Program-made: the position numbers and the translations under genes
In this document: one piece after another, positions 50,411-60,400 of the stretch
Position numbering within the stretch: position 1 is the first letter of the stretch
How the letters are laid out: every line of letters begins with the position of its first letter
Notes under the pieces: model-generated
What the model saw: only the letters and a program-made list of their open reading frames with translations
What the model was told of the DNA's origin: nothing
Databases searched by the model: none
Assembly (NCBI GenBank): GCA_947643415.1
Contig: CANRWA010000004.1
Span: 1-64,000, forward strand
DNA: 64,000 nt
Direction: 5' to 3'
Source: an uncultured Clostridia bacterium
Lineage (GTDB): Bacteria > Bacillota > Clostridia > Lachnospirales > Lachnospiraceae

Positions 50411-51688
50411 ATGTTCTTGCTTATAAGAGGATTTTTTGACATTCTTTTTATCTTTCTGGCGGTCAATTATATCTGTGCTGAAAGGTATCGGTTCCGTCTT
50501 TATGATCTGGTGTTTTTTGTGGTTATCTTGATTATTCCTGAACTTATAAATTCCGGCTTAATAGAAAATCCCTATATGATCCTGGGCTATGTGCTGCTTG
50601 GAATCTATGTGAAAGTGAAATTCCATCTGGGATTGTGGGAATTTATTGTGGACTTTACGATTCTTTTTGCCTATATGGTGGCCACCCAGTTATTTTTCTC
50701 GGTCCCCATATATTTTCTGAATGATCCGGATCTGGTGGAGATTATGGCACCGGTCGTAAATATCTGTTCCTGTCTTATTACAGTTTATATGGGAAGGAAG
50801 CATCTCTTGTGGAAGCTATCGGGTTTTATGAACCGGAATGGCTGGGTGACAAGAGGCATCCTGATCTGTTGTGGCATGGGAATATTTTACCTGGTCGTGG
50901 TGGTCAAATTTACCTATTCTCTCCGCATCATGGACCACATTATTTTTGGAGCATGGACAGTACTGATCTGTTTCCTGGCAGTGATGTGGCAGAAGAGCAG
51001 GAATGAGGTTGAGGCAAAGGACCGGGAGATGGAGCTGCAGAAGACATATGAAGATGTCTATCAGAATCTGGTACAGTCCATCCGAAGAAGGCAGCATGAA
51101 TTTGATAACCATATTATGGCATTGTGCGGGATATACAAAACAGTAGATACAATAGAAGAACTGATCCAACAGCAGAGCCTGTACTGCGAAGATATTGCCA
51201 GAGACAACCATTATAATAAATTATTGTCTGCCAGTTCCCCTGTATTTATTGGTTTTCTCTATTCGAAATTTACCTTGGCAGAAGAAAAGGGATGCGAGGT
51301 AGATTACAGCGTCAATATAGCGGAAAGTGACAGTCCGGTCATTCCCGAATACTATATTGTGGAGATCTTAGGGATTCTTCTGGACAATGCACTGGAAGCA
51401 TTGGAAGAAGCAGATTCCAGGAAAATTTATGTAGAGGTGCTGGGAACAGGGGAGGATCTGAGGATTACAGTAAAGAATATATCCAGTTACATCCCCCAGT
51501 CACAGATAGCGAATTTTACGAGACATGGCTTTAGCACCAAAGGAAAAGGACGGGGAATCGGCTTGTATTCCCTCAGGGTGATCGTAGACAAATTTGGTGG
51601 TAAGCTGGCGATATATAATGAGAAAAGAGGGGAAGAGAACTGGCTCGTGCTTAATATCGAGATAACGGACAAGGCAGCGTCCAAGTAA
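50411..51688 (+). CDS. AgrC-like GHKL sensor histidine kinase, copy 2
   Basis: The 425-residue product is the same length as copy 1 and nearly identical, starting MFLLIRGFF where copy 1 has MLLLVGGFF. The ATG at 50411 is chosen because it matches copy 1 and follows GGAGGAATAAGAG; an earlier in-frame codon at 50351 lies in the relic of the deleted XRE gene. All kinase motifs (HEFDNHIMAL, DNALEALEEA, GRGIGLYS) are kept. Nucleotide differences cluster at both ends, while the middle 1.2 kb is almost unchanged, indicating recent duplication or gene conversion. It is the copy next to the pheromone-like gene. Confidence 0.9.
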   Translation: MFLLIRGFFDILFIFLAVNYICAERYRFRLYDLVFFVVILIIPELINSGLIENPYMILGYVLLGIYVKVKFHLGLWEFIVDFTILFAYMVATQLFFSVPIYFLNDPDLVEIMAPVVNICSCLITVYMGRKHLLWKLSGFMNRNGWVTRGILICCGMGIFYLVVVVKFTYSLRIMDHIIFGAWTVLICFLAVMWQKSRNEVEAKDREMELQKTYEDVYQNLVQSIRRRQHEFDNHIMALCGIYKTVDTIEELIQQQSLYCEDIARDNHYNKLLSASSPVFIGFLYSKFTLAEEKGCEVDYSVNIAESDSPVIPEYYIVEILGILLDNALEALEEADSRKIYVEVLGTGEDLRITVKNISSYIPQSQIANFTRHGFSTKGKGRGIGLYSLRVIVDKFGGKLAIYNEKRGEENWLVLNIEITDKAASK

Positions 51689-51713
51689 AATCAGACGCTG
51701 CCTATGACAAGAA

Positions 51714-51842
51714 TCAGTATTCTGTAGGATAGGGCAGTTCGCCGAACAGGACATAACTCACATGACGCCAGTAGAAAAAAACAGAGAATGCGATACATAG
51801 ATTGCAGATTTTATACAGGCATGCTTTTCCTAAGTGTTTCAT
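51714..51842 (-). CDS. AgrD-like cyclic-peptide pheromone precursor
   Basis: A 42-residue minus-strand product begins MKHLGKACLYKICNL, an amphipathic basic leader, continues with a hydrophobic segment (CIAFSVFFYW) and ends HVSYVLFGELPYPTEY. This is the AgrD layout: leader, short core that can cyclise (here Ser-Tyr-Val-Leu-Phe as a lactone, no Cys), and an acidic Pro-containing tail. GCGGGGGAA lies 6-12 bases before the ATG, and a consensus promoter lies upstream. It is placed between an AgrC-like kinase and a LytTR regulator. A longer in-frame start at 52004 overlaps the divergent regulator and is unlikely. No agrB was found, so processing would need an enzyme from elsewhere. Confidence 0.65.
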   Translation of the reverse strand: MKHLGKACLYKICNLCIAFSVFFYWRHVSYVLFGELPYPTEY

Positions 51843-51902
51843 GGTATTCCCCCGCTTTCTGTAATAAATTTGCAGCATATAACTGCAGTGGTTATAATAA
51901 AG

Positions 51903-51931
51903 ATTATACCAGTTTAGAAATTGTGTGCCAA
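51903..51931 (-). promoter_or_regulatory. Consensus promoter of the AgrD-like gene
   Basis: On the minus strand, TTGGCA (51931-51926) and TATAAT (51908-51903) are exactly 17 bases apart. The predicted start of transcription is about 50 bases before the ATG. This supports the small gene being expressed. Confidence 0.8.
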
Positions 51932-51997
51932 CATATATTTGCTGAACTGTATTATTTTTGAAACAAACGCATTTCGCCAGGAAAAGAGAGGACAGAT

Positions 51998-52723
51998 ATG
52001 ACAAAAGTACTGATTATAGAAGATAGATGGGAGTCAAGAGAGGTGCTGAGCCGGATGGTGAAAGAAATTGACGCCAGCGCGGATGTGTACGCAGTAGACA
52101 ATGAGGATGCGGCATATGCTATTGCCATGAAGAAGACAATCGATGTATTTTTAGTTGATATTATACTTCATCCGGAGAAGCCGGGAGACCAGTCAGGCGC
52201 TGTTTTTGTCATGAATATAAGGAATATTGAAAAATATCTGTTCACTCCGGTTATTTTTATTACTGCATTGTATGATACGAAAATGTGTATGTTCAGCACC
52301 GTTCAGTGTTATGGATTTATTGAGAAACCATTTGATATGGATGAAACAAGAAACTTAATTGAAACAGCCATGCGCTACCATACAACAGAGATACGTGAAA
52401 AAAATTTTATTTTTTATTTAGAGGGACTGATTGGTACTGTCCCAGTCAAAGATATCATTTACATACAGAGCCAAAGGCATAAATTACATATATATACCAC
52501 GGAAGAGGAAATAGTACTTCCATACAGGACATGTAAGAAGGTGCTGGAAGAAATTGATTCTGATGATTTTGAGATGTGCAGCAGGGGAACGATCGTTAAT
52601 ATGTCTTATATTGAGCAGATTGATTCACCCGACCGCTATCTCTATCTAAAGGGTGTGGAGGAAGCCATTGAAATTGGTTCGTCCATGAAGAAAAAATTTA
52701 TGGAAAGGTTTTTAAACAGATAA
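51998..52723 (+). CDS. LytTR-family response regulator (AgrA-like)
   Basis: The 241-residue regulator has a receiver domain (VLIIEDRWESREV; phospho-acceptor Asp in VFLVDIILHPEKPGDQ; Lys in IEKPFDMDE) and a C-terminal LytTR DNA-binding domain (VKDIIYIQSQRHKLHIYTTEEEIVLPYRTCKKVLEEID and FEMCSRGTIVNMSYIEQID). This is the partner type of GHKL kinases. AAAGAGAGGACAG precedes the ATG. It is divergent from the AgrD-like gene and lies between the kinases and the biosynthetic cluster, so it is a candidate activator of either. Confidence 0.9.
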   Translation: MTKVLIIEDRWESREVLSRMVKEIDASADVYAVDNEDAAYAIAMKKTIDVFLVDIILHPEKPGDQSGAVFVMNIRNIEKYLFTPVIFITALYDTKMCMFSTVQCYGFIEKPFDMDETRNLIETAMRYHTTEIREKNFIFYLEGLIGTVPVKDIIYIQSQRHKLHIYTTEEEIVLPYRTCKKVLEEIDSDDFEMCSRGTIVNMSYIEQIDSPDRYLYLKGVEEAIEIGSSMKKKFMERFLNR

Positions 52724-52781
52724 GTTCAGTTAGTAAATTACCCCGTTCAGCAAAAATTATGTCGAATTTTGTCGCAAATGG

Positions 52782-52787
52782 TATAAT
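52782..52787 (+). promoter_or_regulatory. -10 element before the second XRE gene
   Basis: TATAAT preceded by two TTGTCG-like words (TGTCGAATT and TTGTCGCAA). A clear -35 is missing, and the repeated word may be an operator. Confidence 0.45.
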
Positions 52788-52822
52788 ATGTTTAGGAAAA
52801 TTACAGCAGGGGGTGATGGATC

Positions 52823-53149
52823 ATGGTCGATATGGAAGAAAAAGATGCAGGAACAAGGATTATGCTCTTACGGAATGATAAAGGCTATTCCAGAGAGTAT
52901 TTATCAGAGAAAGCAGGTATATCGAGTAAATTTTTATATGAGATAGAAACCCGGGGAAAAGGGTTTTCCGCTAAAACGCTGCTGCATTTGGCTTCTGCAC
53001 TGGAGGTGACGACGGATTACATAATGGTTGGCGAGGGGAATCCAAAGTACGATGAAAAACTTGCCAATATGATCGAGATGTTTGAACCGAATGTTTTGGA
53101 GACAGTAAAGAGATTGCTGGAAGTTGCATATGAGCTGGCGAGGAAGTAG
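52823..53149 (+). CDS. XRE-family helix-turn-helix regulator
   Basis: The 108-residue protein has a Cro/CI-type HTH (RIMLLRNDKGYSREYLSEKAGISSKFLYEIETRGKGFSAKTLLHLASAL, about residues 12-60) and a short helical tail. GGGGGTGATG precedes the GTG/ATG start region (ATG at 52823). It is the last gene before the A+T-rich biosynthetic cluster and could be its local regulator, but similar regulators are common in isolation. Confidence 0.85.
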   Translation: MVDMEEKDAGTRIMLLRNDKGYSREYLSEKAGISSKFLYEIETRGKGFSAKTLLHLASALEVTTDYIMVGEGNPKYDEKLANMIEMFEPNVLETVKRLLEVAYELARK

Positions 53150-53449
53150 GGGTCAATGGTTCTTATCAGAGATAAGTCAGATAAATGTGTAGGTGTATTT
53201 ATATGACTTTTTTTGTAAAGAGTGATCCTTGTAAGTGTTAAAATAAGTAATTGGATACTTACCTTTAGTTCATTGATGTTAATAAATTTTACTGATATTA
53301 TATTCTTAAATTTTTAATTAAGTCTTAATCAATAGTGATAGCAGGATACATTTAGAAGTGTCAAATTAGTATATTTAAAATGTAATTTTGGTTTTGTTGG
53401 TGTGGGGATGAGATGTTTGGAAAGTATTTTTTGGGATTGAGGAAATGAA
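53150..53449 (+). promoter_or_regulatory. Leader region of the biosynthetic cluster with candidate promoter
   Basis: No gene in 300 bases. A promoter-like pair TTGATG-N17-TATTAT lies at 53273-53301, leaving a leader of about 140 bases before etfB. From here on the sequence is markedly richer in A+T than before. A small hairpin AAGTA/TACTT is present near 53250. Confidence 0.45.
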
Positions 53450-54223
53450 ATGTTTACAATTGTTGCATGTATGAAATACATAAATTCGAGATTGCTTTCG
53501 GGAGATGTACAATTAGAAGGCGGTTACGTTATCAATCCATATGATCTATTTATGTTGGAGCAACTGCTAAAATTCAAAAAAAATACATCTTGTCGTATTG
53601 TTGGTCTGACAATGGGACCATTGGCTTGTGTTGAGGTTATTCAGAGATGTATTGCTTATGGATTAGATGATATCTTTCTGGTCTGTGATAAGACCTTTTC
53701 TGGGTCGGATACATATGCTACATCCTACATTTTAACAGAGGCTTTGAAATATATTGGTCGGGCAGATATATATGCATTTGGAGAAAAGGCAACAGATGGA
53801 GAAACTGGGCAGGTTTCGATAGAAGTTGCCAGTCGCTTAGATTTGCTTTGCGTAATGGGAGTGCACAAATTTTGGATGAATAGTGCAAATGAGATACTTT
53901 TGGAACGCAAGTTTGCAGATAGATTAGAAGAGTTGATTCTTCCTATACCTTGTGCCCTTGGTTTTCGAGGATTTACCGTTAAAGAACCACAAATAAATTT
54001 ACTAAAAATAAAAAAAGCCAGGAATTATACTCCTAATGTATTGACAGCAGAGACTCTTAAAGTCAAGAGTTATTATTGTGGAAATTTAGGCTCAAAAACT
54101 GCAGTAAAAGAAACTGAATTCATTATTACAAAAAGAAATAATGAGGTTATAGAGGGAACATCTAAGAATAAAGCGGACATATTAAAGAAGTTGATTTCAG
54201 GATTTGGAAAGGAAAAAACATGA
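53450..54223 (+). CDS. etfB: Electron transfer flavoprotein beta subunit
   Basis: The 257-residue protein matches EtfB/FixA: N-terminal VACMKYINS, VINPYDLFMLEQLLKFK, GADxx-like segment GLDDIFLVCDKTFSGSDTYATSYIL, DIYAFGEKATDGETGQVSIEVASRLD (the AMP/FAD-contact motif) and PCALGFRGFTVKEPQINLLKIKKAR. ETF carries electrons between acyl-CoA dehydrogenase-type flavoenzymes and other partners. Its stop overlaps the acyl carrier protein start. Being separated from etfA by an ACP and a glycosyltransferase is unusual and ties the ETF to this biosynthetic cluster. Confidence 0.9.
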   Translation: MFTIVACMKYINSRLLSGDVQLEGGYVINPYDLFMLEQLLKFKKNTSCRIVGLTMGPLACVEVIQRCIAYGLDDIFLVCDKTFSGSDTYATSYILTEALKYIGRADIYAFGEKATDGETGQVSIEVASRLDLLCVMGVHKFWMNSANEILLERKFADRLEELILPIPCALGFRGFTVKEPQINLLKIKKARNYTPNVLTAETLKVKSYYCGNLGSKTAVKETEFIITKRNNEVIEGTSKNKADILKKLISGFGKEKT

Positions 54224-54465
54224 ATAAAGAAGAAGTATATAGTAAAGTAGAAGAATTGTTGCAGGAAATAACAAAGGATCAAGAGAAAAGACCAATGTTA
54301 GTTGACACTTCGATGAATAGCCTGGGGCTGGATTCTATCGCAATTATTCATTTTGTCATTTCTCTTGAAGAACAATTTGGTATCGAACTTGAGGATGAGG
54401 ATCTTTTATCCGAAAATTATGAATCTATTGAGCGAATTGTTCAAATGCTAGATAAATATATTTAG
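54220..54465 (+). CDS. Stand-alone acyl carrier protein
   Basis: An 81-residue ACP with the phosphopantetheine site in SLGLDSIAIIHFVISLEEQFGIEL (Ser 42 region of the DSxx motif) and the acidic helix III area. It overlaps etfB by 4 bases (ATGA). Discrete ACPs in NRPS/PKS clusters often carry special extender units (hydroxy-, methoxy- or aminomalonyl) or acyl starters. The Sfp-type transferase at 56.8 kb would activate it. Confidence 0.9.
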   Translation: MNKEEVYSKVEELLQEITKDQEKRPMLVDTSMNSLGLDSIAIIHFVISLEEQFGIELEDEDLLSENYESIERIVQMLDKYI

Positions 54466-54584
54466 TTTTAAGTATTATTGTTATTTAGATTTGTCAATTT
54501 CAATCAATATACATTACTATGCAAGGAGAAGAAGGGCGGGAGAATTTTTTTACTTTGGAAGCATGTGCGAGAATGGAGGAAAAT

Positions 54585-55526
54585 ATGAGATTAACTATTT
54601 CTGTTATAATATACAATGTAGAAGAGTATTTAGATAGTTGTTTAGAAAGCATTAAACAACAAATCACAAATGATGTTCAAATTCTATTAATAGATGATGG
54701 ATCTACCGATTATAGTGGAATTATTGCTAATCATTATGCGGAAATGGATGAGAGATTTAAAGTAATTCATAAAGAAAATGGAGGACCAGGTTCTGCGAGA
54801 AATACGGCTATAGATAATGCAATAGGTGACTACATATGGTTTGTGGACGGAGATGATATTATAGCTGAAAATTCTGTGCATAAGCTATTATTATATTTAA
54901 ATGAAGAACAGATATTACCAGAAATTTTAATTTGCGATTATTTTTCGTTTGATAAAGATGAAATTAAATTAGAAGCCATGGATAATATAATGCCTAATAA
55001 GGGGGAATGCTTGAATGGAAGCCAATGCGCATTCCTATGGGGAAATAGTCTTTTTGGAGCTGTATGGCATTGTTTGTTTCAACGCCAATTTATTTTAAAT
55101 ACACATCAGAGATTTGATGAAGATTTATACTGCAATGAGGATGAGGATTGGTTTATTTCTGTTTTGACCTATGCTAAGTCAATCTCCATTTTTAATGAGC
55201 CTATTTACAAATACAGAAAGGCCAGAGCAGGATCAATTCTGCATGATTCTAATTGTTTTAAGAGGTTTATAAGCAGATATAATGTGTATACAAGGTGGTT
55301 TGATTATTTTATTAATCTTCAAATTCAAAATGAGAGTACGAGACACATGATTGCATATTTTTCTGAATCGTATTTAGGTTTGGCTAGAGATATAAGTGTT
55401 TTAGATATTCAGGAGAAAAGAAAGGCAATAAAAATTTATAAAAAAAGGTTGGATATTTCTTCTAACGAATTATGCTGTTCGTCGGATTACAAATTCATGT
55501 GGTGGTCAGCAACTGACATAATATAA
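54585..55526 (+). CDS. Family 2 glycosyltransferase
   Basis: The 313-residue GT-A enzyme has TISVIIYNVEEYLDSCLESIKQQ, LLIDDGSTDYSG (nucleotide-sugar binding), ENGGPGSARNTAID and WFVDGDD (metal-binding DxD). The ATG at 54585 follows TGGAGGAAAAT; an in-frame codon at 54519 lacks a site. The C-terminal third (YKYRKARAGSI, SRYNVYTRWFDYFINLQ) resembles enzymes acting on surface polysaccharides. In this cluster it may add a sugar to the product or be a passenger. Confidence 0.88.
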   Translation: MRLTISVIIYNVEEYLDSCLESIKQQITNDVQILLIDDGSTDYSGIIANHYAEMDERFKVIHKENGGPGSARNTAIDNAIGDYIWFVDGDDIIAENSVHKLLLYLNEEQILPEILICDYFSFDKDEIKLEAMDNIMPNKGECLNGSQCAFLWGNSLFGAVWHCLFQRQFILNTHQRFDEDLYCNEDEDWFISVLTYAKSISIFNEPIYKYRKARAGSILHDSNCFKRFISRYNVYTRWFDYFINLQIQNESTRHMIAYFSESYLGLARDISVLDIQEKRKAIKIYKKRLDISSNELCCSSDYKFMWWSATDII

Positions 55527-55690
55527 AGCATATTTTAAATTATCTAATAATTGAAAGGAGTGTATATTGAAAAATATACATAATGTGTCATGAAATAATA
55601 AGTGCCATTTGTTATGCCAGTTGTTTCAAGTGTAGTCAAATGAGGCAATTGATTATTATGATTTTTATTATAATTTGCGGAGGAGAGCAA

Positions 55691-56665
55691 GTGAAAACTG
55701 TGATATGGGTTGTGTGCTTTGAAACTCCAAATAAATTAGGAGATTATTGTAAACAAATACTTTATAAGGCGAGCAAACTAATTACTAAGAATGATGTTAC
55801 GGTTTCTGCAGTATGTATTGGAGATTATGAACCAGGCAAATTACAAGCGTTGTCTAAGTATGGTGCTGATAAAGTGATCTTTTCCCAAGAGGTTTGCTCT
55901 AATTATAGACAGGTTGCTTCTATTTTGTTTCATATGTATCAAAGTGAAAACGATAGCCCTAATCTTATTATGTTTCTGGCATCAGAATGGGGAAAATGTA
56001 TTGCTGCAGATTTGGCAGTTAGAGTTGGAGCTGGTTTAATTGCAGAATGTATAGATATTAAGGCACAAAAAGAAAATAATAAATATAAATTTATTTTTAC
56101 AAGATCGGCAGTTGCTTCAACTGTTTTAGCACAAATATATTGTAAAAATACGAAGCTTAGCATGTGTACATGTAAAAAAAATGTTTTTATGGGGATTGAT
56201 GCATATCCTTTCAAACATATATCTGTTCAGAGTTGGTATGGCAACTACAGAGAGAAAACTCAACCATGGCGTATAATAAAATCGGAGTTGCAAGTATATG
56301 AAAGTACTAATGTTGAGTTAGAGACGGCAAGGCTTGTTTTTGGCATTGGCCGAGGGGTATGTAATAAAAATGATTTAATAGAGATCAGACAGGCTGCTGG
56401 AAAATATAACGCTGCTATAGTTTGTACAAGGGCTATTGTAGAAGAAGGAATTCTTGAGAAAGAACGGCAGGTGGGGCAGTCTGGTATCAGTATATCTCCG
56501 GAAATGTATATAGCAATTGGTATTTCTGGGGCAGTACAGCATATGGTTGGGATAAAAAAGGTAAAGAAAATTATTGCCATAAATACGGATGAAAGTGCCC
56601 CCATCTTTTCATATGCTGATTATTGTATTATAGATGACTATAAAAATATAATTAGAGAACTATAA
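55691..56665 (+). CDS. etfA: Electron transfer flavoprotein alpha subunit
   Basis: The 324-residue EtfA/FixB protein has an N-terminal ETF domain (VIWVVCFETPNKLGDYC, KYGADKVIF) and the C-terminal FAD domain, with VFGIGRGVCNKNDL, GQSGISISPEMYIAIGISGAVQHMVG and AINTDESAPIFSYADY. I choose GTG at 55691: GCGGAGGAGAGCAA stands just upstream and the product then begins at the family start, while the ATG at 55583 would add 36 residues of unrelated sequence. It is the partner of EtfB at 53450. An acyl-CoA dehydrogenase donor would be expected nearby, perhaps beyond the window. Confidence 0.9.
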   Translation: MKTVIWVVCFETPNKLGDYCKQILYKASKLITKNDVTVSAVCIGDYEPGKLQALSKYGADKVIFSQEVCSNYRQVASILFHMYQSENDSPNLIMFLASEWGKCIAADLAVRVGAGLIAECIDIKAQKENNKYKFIFTRSAVASTVLAQIYCKNTKLSMCTCKKNVFMGIDAYPFKHISVQSWYGNYREKTQPWRIIKSELQVYESTNVELETARLVFGIGRGVCNKNDLIEIRQAAGKYNAAIVCTRAIVEEGILEKERQVGQSGISISPEMYIAIGISGAVQHMVGIKKVKKIIAINTDESAPIFSYADYCIIDDYKNIIREL

Positions 56666-56759
56666 GTTAAAGCTGGTTTCTTGTTAACTGCCTTAATATA
56701 CTCGAAACTTTAGGAACATAATATGTATGAACAATATGTAATAGAAAATGGTGCTTTTT

Positions 56760-57458
56760 ATGGTTGAAGTATATTCGTTGAAATGTGATGATGAAATTAA
56801 TAAAGAACAATATGATTTTTTACTTTCTTTAATATCACATCAGAGATTGGAACAAATAAAAAAGTTTCATTTTGTTGAGGATGCCAAAAGAACTTTATTT
56901 GGAGAAGCAATGATAAGATACTTAGCATGTAGTCGTATGAATCTGCAGAATGAAAATATATGTTTCGGAAAAAACCAATATGGGAAACCGTTTTTGTATA
57001 ATAAACCTCGATTTTTCTTTAATGTTTCACATTCTGCAAATTGGGTGGTTTGCGCAATTAGCACTAAAGAAGTGGGAGTTGATATTGAGAAATTAAAACC
57101 AATTGATATGAAAATTGCAAAACGGTTTTTTGATAAAAGAGAGTATCATTATATAATGAGTGCTGCAGATTTCGCGACACAGGTTGAGTGCTTTTACGAT
57201 ATATGGACATTAAAAGAAAGTTATGTCAAATATATAGGTAAAGGACTGCACATACCTTTAAACTCATTTTGTGTATATAAAGAAGAACAGGATTATAAAT
57301 TATTATCTAATAGGCTAGGGAATAGACAGGATATATGTTTTTCAAAGTTTGATTTTAATAATAATTATAAATTGTCAGTATGTTCAGGAAAAATTAGGCA
57401 TAATAAAATTATTAATCAAATTAAACTTGTGGATATAGTAGGCAGATTGTGTAAATAA
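56760..57458 (+). CDS. Sfp-type 4'-phosphopantetheinyl transferase
   Basis: The 232-residue enzyme moves phosphopantetheine from CoA to the serine of carrier proteins. Sfp-type motifs are clear: FGKNQYGKPFL, FNVSHSANWVVCAIS, EVGVDIEKLKP (metal-binding D-x-E) and YDIWTLKESYVKYIGKGL. The ATG at 56760 is preferred over GTG at 56748 as it begins MVEVYSLKC, though neither has a good ribosome site. It would activate the stand-alone ACP and the PCP domain of the NRPS. Confidence 0.92.
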   Translation: MVEVYSLKCDDEINKEQYDFLLSLISHQRLEQIKKFHFVEDAKRTLFGEAMIRYLACSRMNLQNENICFGKNQYGKPFLYNKPRFFFNVSHSANWVVCAISTKEVGVDIEKLKPIDMKIAKRFFDKREYHYIMSAADFATQVECFYDIWTLKESYVKYIGKGLHIPLNSFCVYKEEQDYKLLSNRLGNRQDICFSKFDFNNNYKLSVCSGKIRHNKIINQIKLVDIVGRLCK

Positions 57459-57493
57459 GCAATTATAAATAATACATATGAGGTGTTCTGTTT

Positions 57494-60400
57494 ATGTCAT
57501 ACAAATTTTTTTCACTATCACAACCACAACAACGTATTTTTCTAACTCAAAATATATATCCCTTTTCATCTTTATATAATATTGGAGGTTCAGTCTTAAT
57601 AAATGGATATGTTGATACGAGTATACTGCAACAGGCTATTAAAATGTTTATTCATGAGAATGATTCATTTCAAATTCGTTTAGTGTATAAGGGACATATT
57701 CCTATGCAGTTTTTTTGCATGGAGGAGTCCAATGTGGATTTCTTAGATTTTAGCAGAATCAATGGAGAAGCAGAAAAACATTATAGAAAATGGGAGGCTA
57801 GACAGGCTCGAACTCCATTTGAAATGATGAATGAACCTTTATATCAGTTTGCTGTCATAAAGATAAGTGATCATTTATATGGCTATTTTGTAAAGCTGCA
57901 TCATATAATTGCTGACGGGTGGTCTATTCAATTGTTGACAAAAAGAATTCATGAAAATTACATGGAACTAAAATATGGTACAATAGTGGATAAGGAGAGT
58001 AACTGTCAATATAAGAACTATCTTGTTGACGAACAGAAATATTTAGCATCGGCTAGTTACGATAAGGATAAGCAATACTGGTTGAACTTGCTTAAAAACG
58101 TTGATTGCAATAGCAATAACATGGATTGTTTTATAGATGGAATCAGGACTACATTTTTTTTAACAGGAGATGTAGTTGTGTTGGTTCGATCCTTGTGTAA
58201 AGCATATAATATTTCTTTGAACATTTTTTTTATTAGTATATATTCTTTGTATACATATAAGAAGCGTGGATTAAAAAAATTTATAATAGGAATACCTGTT
58301 TTGGGTCGAAAAGGAAAAATGCAGCATAGTATTTTTGGAATGATGGTTAATACTGTGCCGTTGCTGATTCAGATTGAACCATCACAGTCATTTATAGAGT
58401 TGGCACGCAACATAAATAAGAGTTTTTATGACTGCTACAAACATCAAAGGTATCCATACAATCATATGGTTCGAGGGAAAGGTTGGCAAGTTCAATCTTT
58501 ATACAATGAATGTATGAATTATTATGGAACTAAATTAGATCAGACGTTTGATGGTTTTCCGGTTACAAATACAGAGTTTTATAATGGGCAGCAATCATAT
58601 ATGTTTCAAATGATAGTCAGAGAATGGCAGGGAGAGGAGAAGGTTCAGTTGGATATTGATGCAGCGAATAGTGTATATAGCCAATTGCAGATTAATGATT
58701 TGATTAGTGAATTTATAGAACTTGTTAATTGCTTTGCTGCTGACCCAACAAAGTGTGTTAATATGTTAGGAAGAAGTATAGAGGAAGAATTATCTTCGAA
58801 AGTAAAAAAAGGTTATAATGACACAAAAAGAAAGCTGGAGACAGAGATAACAATAGTTGATTTGTTTGAAAGGGCTGTTAAACGGTATGCGGACTGTGTT
58901 GCGGTAGAGTGTGAAGGTGAAACTTTTACATATGCACAATTTCATGAAAAAATATTGAAATTTTGCGCCCTTTTGGCTGAAAGGGGTATCAAATCAGGAA
59001 GTATAATTGGGGTTATAGCAACACATTCTGTTGATATGCTGACTGCTATATGGGGAATATTGGCTTATGGATGTGTCATTTTACCGATAGATCCTAAAAC
59101 TCCAGTTACAAGACAAAGATATTTATTGGAGAATGTTTCCGCAAAAATACTTTTTTCAAACATTCCAGATTTAGATATACCGGGTTTTGGTGGAGCTATT
59201 TATGCTATTCAGGACATTGAAATGGCTCGGTTAGGTGAAATAAATAGGCGGAGCAATCCTGAAAGGCTTGCATATATCATGTATACATCAGGATCGACTG
59301 GACAACCAAAAGGTGTACAAGTATCACATAAGAATCTATTAAATTATATTTGTTGGGCAAAAAAACAATATGTAGTAGGGAATAATAATCAGGAGGCAGA
59401 AGTATTTCCGTTATTTACCTCCATTTCGTTTGATCTTACCGTAACGACATTGTTTACACCATTAATCAGTGGGAGCAAAATAATTATTTATCCGGAATAT
59501 GATAACGAATGTTCATTGTTTCGTATTTTGAATGAAAACCGATGTACAGTTGTTAAATTAACACCATCGCATTTGTCTTTAATTCGAGACCGAATAGGGC
59601 TAAACTCTTCAATTCGCCGGTTTATTGTTGGAGGAGAAGCATTACAAACTTCTTTGGCCGGCAATATTTATAGAAACTGGGGAGGAAAAATAGAAATTAT
59701 TAATGAGTATGGACCGACAGAAGCGACAGTTGGCTGTATGAGTCATAGATTTGACTTCCATAAAGATGTATTTGATTCTGTTCCTATTGGAAAGCCAATC
59801 TGGAATACAAAAATTTATATTTTAGATAAAGATATGCAGGAAGTTCCCATAGGTAAAACAGGAGAAATATATATAGCTGGTGATTGTGTTACGCAAGGAT
59901 ATGTGAACTGTCCCGAATTAACAGATAAAAGATTTATATTTCATGATATGGAAGAAGGCAGAGAACAGCTATATCGGACTGGTGATAGAGCTAAATTTTT
60001 AGATCATGATACGATGCTTTATTGTGGTCGTTTAGATTCTCAAGTAAAAATACAGGGACATAGGATCGAATTGCAGGAGATAGAGTCGGAAATATTAAAA
60101 AATTCTGCTGTTGATGAGGTTCATGTAATGGCGTTGGATAATTTTAGCGGAGTAAAACAATTATGTGGGTATTATACTTCTGTAAAAGGCCTTCGTCAGG
60201 AAGAATTACGATTGTTTTTACAGGAAAATGTACAACAATATATGATACCAACCTGGCTTATACATATGAATAACTTCCCGCTAAGTAATAATGGAAAGTT
60301 AGATTCGGATTTATTGCCTAAACCGCAGAGTGGTATTTCCTCGAAAGATTATGACCATTCTCCTTTACTGGATATAAGTGCAAAGATATTAGGCGTTGAT

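Noticed and set aside
51864-51925. Two GTT-centred half-sites 21 bases apart as a LytTR binding site between the AgrD-like gene and its regulator
   Set aside because: Spacing fits AgrA-type sites and one half (CCAGTTTAG) is good, but the other (GTGGTTATA) matches the consensus only at GTT.
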